Of a stretch of DNA of 7,224 nucleotides, positions 5,458-7,224 are shown piece by piece (the first letter of the stretch is position 1; each line of letters starts with the position of its first letter). The position numbers and the translations under genes are program-made. Source of the stretch: an uncultured Austwickia sp. (GTDB lineage: Bacteria; Actinomycetota; Actinomycetes; Actinomycetales; Dermatophilaceae); the NCBI GenBank assembly GCA_934678955.1, contig CAKUSI010000179.1:1-7224 (forward strand). Direction: 5' to 3'. The notes beneath the pieces are model-generated. The model saw nothing but the letters and a program-made list of their open reading frames with translations, ran no database searches and had not been told where the DNA came from.

Positions 5458-5997
5458 TCAAGGTCGCCGAGGCTGCTCGTCGCGGCGTTCGGGCGGGACC
5501 CGCCAGCGCACCGCCACCATCCATACGGTCCAGGCGACGGTCACCGTCAACCAAACGCCCAACGCGAGAAGCTCCCACCCGGGCAGTCGTGCGGCCGGGT
5601 CGTGCGAGGCCTGCACGATCGAGACGACGACGGTGCACAGGTACAGCATCATCGCCCCGGCAAGCAGGCCCATGTCCGTGATGGCGCGACGGCGGGAGGC
5701 GGGCAGGTTCTCGGGGCGGATCCAATAGTCCTTGTGCGGGACGTTGAGCCCCGCGAGCGTCTTGCTCCGCGCGAACACGACCAGGATGGCCGCGAACAAC
5801 GCGGCGACGAAGACACCGAGCGCGACCAGGACCGTGATCGCGCCGCCTCGGCTGGACCACCCGTCGGCGGGCTCCGCACCGACGCCGGACCAGTGGGTCG
5901 GGATCGGCCCTTCCGGCAGGACGATGACGGCCCAGGTGGTCAGCGCGGCATAGAGCACGCAGGACAGCACGAAGAACCACACCATGACCCGATGCAC
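5458..5997 (-). CDS. DUF1648-domain membrane protein (SdpI-like N-terminal domain)
   Basis: A 179-aa integral membrane protein with four predicted helices at about residues 4-27, 53-76, 107-129 and 141-164. The DUF1648 signature follows helix 1: LPEGPIPTHWSGVGAEPADG (27-46), then WSSR. After helix 2 comes NVPHKDYWIRPENLP (85-99), also typical of this group. DUF1648 occurs in SdpI, the Bacillus immunity protein for the SdpC toxin, and in many uncharacterised proteins. Start: GTG at 5997 is 6 nt downstream of a TAGCCT -10-like box, fitting a leaderless transcript; an ATG at 5985 is the alternative. The tail is Arg/Pro-rich. It diverges from the XRE regulator gene across an 89-bp gap full of palindromes, suggesting shared control. 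Domain and topology are confident; an immunity or sensing role is speculative. Confidence 0.88.
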   Translation of the reverse strand: MHRVMVWFFVLSCVLYAALTTWAVIVLPEGPIPTHWSGVGAEPADGWSSRGGAITVLVALGVFVAALFAAILVVFARSKTLAGLNVPHKDYWIRPENLPASRRRAITDMGLLAGAMMLYLCTVVVSIVQASHDPAARLPGWELLALGVWLTVTVAWTVWMVAVRWRVPPERRDEQPRRP

Positions 5998-6003
5998 CTG
6001 CCC

Positions 6004-6009
6004 AGGCTA
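6004..6009 (-). promoter_or_regulatory. candidate leaderless -10 box for the DUF1648 gene
   Basis: On the minus strand TAGCCT lies exactly 6 nt before the GTG at 5997, the spacing usual for leaderless actinobacterial genes. No -35 match is seen at normal spacing; the GGAGGAGGAAGG stretch upstream is too far from the start codon to act as its Shine-Dalgarno. Pattern-based only. Confidence 0.35.
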
Positions 6010-6039
6010 TCCCCGCCCTTCCTCCTCCCTGGCGGGGAT
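6009..6039. repeat. 9-bp inverted repeat with a polypyrimidine loop
   Basis: ATCCCCGCC (6009-6017) and GGCGGGGAT (6031-6039) are perfect 9-bp arms around the 13-nt spacer CTTCCTCCTCCCT, which is all pyrimidine on the plus strand. The right arm shares two bases with the 20-bp operator at 6038. The repeat sits just upstream of the DUF1648 start and could be a second operator or a structural element. Confidence 0.6.
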
Positions 6040-6057
6040 GTCAAGGGGCCTTGACAT
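6038..6057. promoter_or_regulatory. 20-bp palindromic operator, distal copy
   Basis: Nine-base arms ATGTCAAGG and CCTTGACAT flank a GG centre, a perfect inverted repeat. It contains TTGACA on both strands, so it can double as a -35 region in either direction. With the related copy at 6067-6086 it forms a pair 29 bp apart in the divergent promoter region. It is the likely binding site of the adjacent XRE-type repressor; this is inferred from position and symmetry. Confidence 0.75.
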
Positions 6058-6066
6058 CGTCGAGGA

Positions 6067-6086
6067 ATGTAAAGCACCCTTGACAC
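6067..6086. promoter_or_regulatory. 20-bp imperfect operator abutting the repressor start codon
   Basis: ATGTAAAG, CACC, CTTGACAC: the same length and layout as the perfect repeat at 6038-6057, with one mismatch in each outer arm and a different centre. Its last base directly precedes the GTG of the XRE-type gene. A repressor bound here would block transcription initiation at a leaderless or near-leaderless start, consistent with negative autoregulation. No regular -10 at 16-18 bp from the upstream TTGACA was found. Confidence 0.65.
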
Positions 6087-6287
6087 GTGCGGAACCGGGT
6101 ACGCGAACTGCGCTCGGCGGTCGGACTGAGTCAGGCCGAGCTCGGCCGGGAGCTCGGCGTCAGCCGTCAGACGGTCATCGCCATCGAGACGGGGCGGTAC
6201 GACCCCTCGCTCAAGCTCGCATTCCGGATCGCGCGGCAATTCGACCTGACCATCGAGGAGGTGTTCGACGATGCAGAACTCGACTGA
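6087..6287 (+). CDS. small XRE-family helix-turn-helix repressor
   Basis: A 66-aa single-domain HTH_3 (XRE/Cro) regulator. The helix-turn-helix is LSQAELGRELGVSRQTVIAI (residues 14-33), followed by ETGRYDPSLKLAFRIARQFD and the family ending LTIEEVFDD. It matches the widespread short stand-alone type that starts xNRxRELR and usually precedes a small membrane-protein gene. Start: GTG at 6087, chosen because homologous proteins begin with this NRVRELR segment. No Shine-Dalgarno is seen, and the start codon abuts an operator-like inverted repeat, so a leaderless or nearly leaderless mRNA is likely. Its last 17 bp overlap the downstream membrane-protein gene. It probably represses itself, its partner and perhaps the divergent DUF1648 gene. 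No effector domain is present, so the signal must come from a partner. Confidence 0.95.
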   Translation: MRNRVRELRSAVGLSQAELGRELGVSRQTVIAIETGRYDPSLKLAFRIARQFDLTIEEVFDDAELD

Positions 6288-6750
6288 CCGAACGCGGGAC
6301 GACCGAACGCGGGACGACCGAACGCGCGATGATCGAACGCGGAGTGGCCAGACAGCTTCGGGGAAGCCGGAGCGGGGCTCGATCAGCGTCTTTGTGGTGT
6401 GCGTCGTGATCGGGCTCGCTTACCTCGGGATCGGGCTGGCCACGGGCCGGACCGGATTCGGGGCCGTCGGGCTGGGGATCATGCTGGCCTACGCGCTGGG
6501 ACTCGCCCTGTTGCGGCGCCGCAGCGAGACCGCGGGGCTGCTCTCCGGGGACATCCGCGACGAGCGCCAGGCCCTGGTGCTGAGCAAGGCGGCCGCGTTC
6601 ACCGGCAACGTCATGATCACCGTGGTCCTGGGCGCCTTCCTGTGGACGCTCGCGACGGGCTCCGAGTTGGCGAACGTCTTCGCGGGCCTGTCCGCGGTGG
6701 GGGGAGTCGCGTTCGCCGCAGGCGTGGCCGTGTCGGCGCGGAGAACCTGA
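6271..6750 (+). CDS. small four-helix membrane protein, partner of the XRE regulator
   Basis: A 159-aa membrane protein with four predicted helices at about 38-57, 62-82, 108-128 and 134-155. Between helices 2 and 3 is the cytoplasmic motif SGDIRDERQALVLSKAAAFT (92-111). The DERQ-KAA pattern recalls DUF2178-type proteins that are commonly paired with short XRE regulators; that family assignment is from memory and moderate. ATG at 6271 has GGAGG 9 nt upstream inside the preceding gene, and the two genes overlap by 17 bp, so translation is probably coupled. The N-terminus is odd: about 24 hydrophilic residues made of a DRTRD pentapeptide repeat encoded by 15-bp repeats, mixed charged and probably disordered. 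It may sense a membrane signal and control the regulator, which is inference from gene order. Confidence 0.88.
   Translation: MQNSTDRTRDDRTRDDRTRDDRTRSGQTASGKPERGSISVFVVCVVIGLAYLGIGLATGRTGFGAVGLGIMLAYALGLALLRRRSETAGLLSGDIRDERQALVLSKAAAFTGNVMITVVLGAFLWTLATGSELANVFAGLSAVGGVAFAAGVAVSARRT
6286..6345 (+). repeat. four 15-bp in-frame direct repeats
   Basis: GACCGAACGCGGGAC occurs exactly at 6286-6300 and 6301-6315. A third copy at 6316-6330 has two changes and a fourth at 6331-6345 is more diverged. Each unit encodes one DRTRD pentapeptide in the membrane-protein N-terminus. The array begins within the stop codon of the upstream regulator gene, so copy number can change without altering either reading frame. 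Confidence 0.92.
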
Positions 6751-6852
6751 CCCGCAGGCCAGGTCTCACGCGGCAGGCCACCCGGAGTCCAACGCGCGGA
6801 TCGTGGTCGGGTGCCGAGGGCCTGCGGTGGCGGGTGGAGGGCCGGTAGGGGC
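6751..6852. other. spacer after the membrane-protein gene with a long-loop inverted repeat
   Basis: No supported gene. CCGCAGGCC (6752-6760) and GGCCTGCGG (6819-6827) are perfect 9-bp arms 58 nt apart, beginning directly after the membrane-protein stop codon, so they could close a 3'-end structure. A near-direct repeat, CGCAGGCCA/CGGCAGGCCA, also occurs here. No obvious terminator with a short loop was found. Confidence 0.4.
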
Positions 6853-7023
6853 CTCGACCATCGCCGGACGCAACGACCCGGGCTCGCCACCTCGACCGGG
6901 GCGCGCCATCTCGACCGGGACTCGCTACCTCGACCGGGGCGCGCCATCTCGACCGGGACTCGCTACCTCGACCCGGGCGCGCCATCTCGACCCGGGCTCG
7001 CTACCTCGACCGGGACATCGGCA
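6853..7023. repeat. 19-bp tandem repeat array with 38-bp higher-order alternation
   Basis: Nine 19-bp units start at 6853, 6872, 6891, 6910, 6929, 6948, 6967, 6986 and 7005. The first two are diverged and the last decays at its end. The shared start is CTCGACCGGG. The second half alternates between GCGCGCCAT (6891, 6929, 6967) and ACTCGCTAC or its variant GCTCGCTAC (6910, 6948, 6986), giving a 38-bp dimer period. Units 6967 and 6986 share a CGACCCGGG variant. Nineteen is not a multiple of three, so a single-frame coding role is unlikely. No known element was recognised. Confidence 0.92.
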
Positions 7024-7050
7024 TCTCGGTGCGGACCTGGCTACGGCAGC

Positions 7051-7224
7051 GTCCACACCGAACAGCCTCCGTCTGCGCCGGAGAAGCGCGTCCACACCGA
7101 ACAGCCTCCGTCTGCGCCGGAGAAGCGCGTCCGCTCCGTACAGCCCGTGTCTGCGCCGGAGAAGCGCGTCCACTCCGTACAGCCTCTGTCTGCGCCGGAG
7201 AAGCGCGTCCACGCCGTACAGCCT
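7051..7224. repeat. 39-bp tandem repeat array running off the window
   Basis: Units begin with GTCC at 7051, 7090, 7129, 7168 and 7207 (exact 39-bp period, about 4.5 copies to the window end). Units 1 and 2 are identical; units 3 to 5 differ at a few positions in the first half, while TCTGCGCCGGAGAAGCGC is invariant. In units 1 and 2 CTCCG and CGGAG can form a 5-bp stem around TCTGCGC. The period equals 13 codons and is open in frames on both strands, so coding by a gene entering from the right cannot be excluded. It is not CRISPR: there are no unique spacers. Confidence 0.93.

Noticed and set aside
6925..7212. Minus-strand 95-codon open frame over the 39-bp and 19-bp arrays
   Set aside because: It runs from one unrelated array into another, has no identifiable RBS within the window and no domain; kept only as a possibility in the findings for the 39-bp part.
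7051..7224. CRISPR-like appearance of the 39-bp repeats
   Set aside because: The whole period is repeated with only point variation; there are no unique spacers and no cas genes.

Overview
The window is GC-rich bacterial DNA (roughly 70 percent by eye) with strongly G/C-biased third codon positions, several GTG starts and several genes lacking a Shine-Dalgarno site. This points to an actinobacterium. The lineage cannot be fixed from the sequence; a soil-type Actinomycetota is the best guess. No rRNA, tRNA, transposase, phage gene or CRISPR array is visible.

Layout: 1-266 holds a 52-bp tandem palindromic repeat array. From 279 to 4919 four genes lie on the minus strand. In transcription order they are a cupin (4503-4919), an alpha/beta hydrolase of the HSL type (2911-4350), a BKACE/DUF849 beta-keto acid cleavage enzyme (1695-2627) and a fold-type II PLP enzyme of the threonine-synthase type (279-1514). 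The BKACE and PLP genes look like a catabolic pair. The hydrolase probably has its own promoter, because a strong hairpin separates it from the cupin. Divergent from the cupin is a CsoR/FrmR-family regulator (5117-5377). It keeps two cysteines but lacks the copper-ligand histidine, which resembles persulfide-sensing CstR. A CsoR-type operator lies just upstream of it.

The third block (5458-6750) is a compact membrane/regulator module. A four-helix DUF1648 protein (minus strand) diverges from a 66-aa XRE-type repressor, which overlaps and is translationally coupled to a second four-helix membrane protein. The 89-bp divergent intergenic region is packed with palindromes, including two 20-bp operator-like inverted repeats, one of which abuts the repressor start codon. 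The arrangement resembles small membrane-protein/repressor systems such as SdpI/SdpR, but this is inference.

The right end (6751-7224) has no convincing gene and consists largely of two adjacent minisatellite-like arrays: a 19-bp repeat with 38-bp higher-order alternation, then a 39-bp repeat that runs off the window. Thus both ends of the gene block are bordered by unrelated tandem arrays, which is one of the more distinctive features of the locus.
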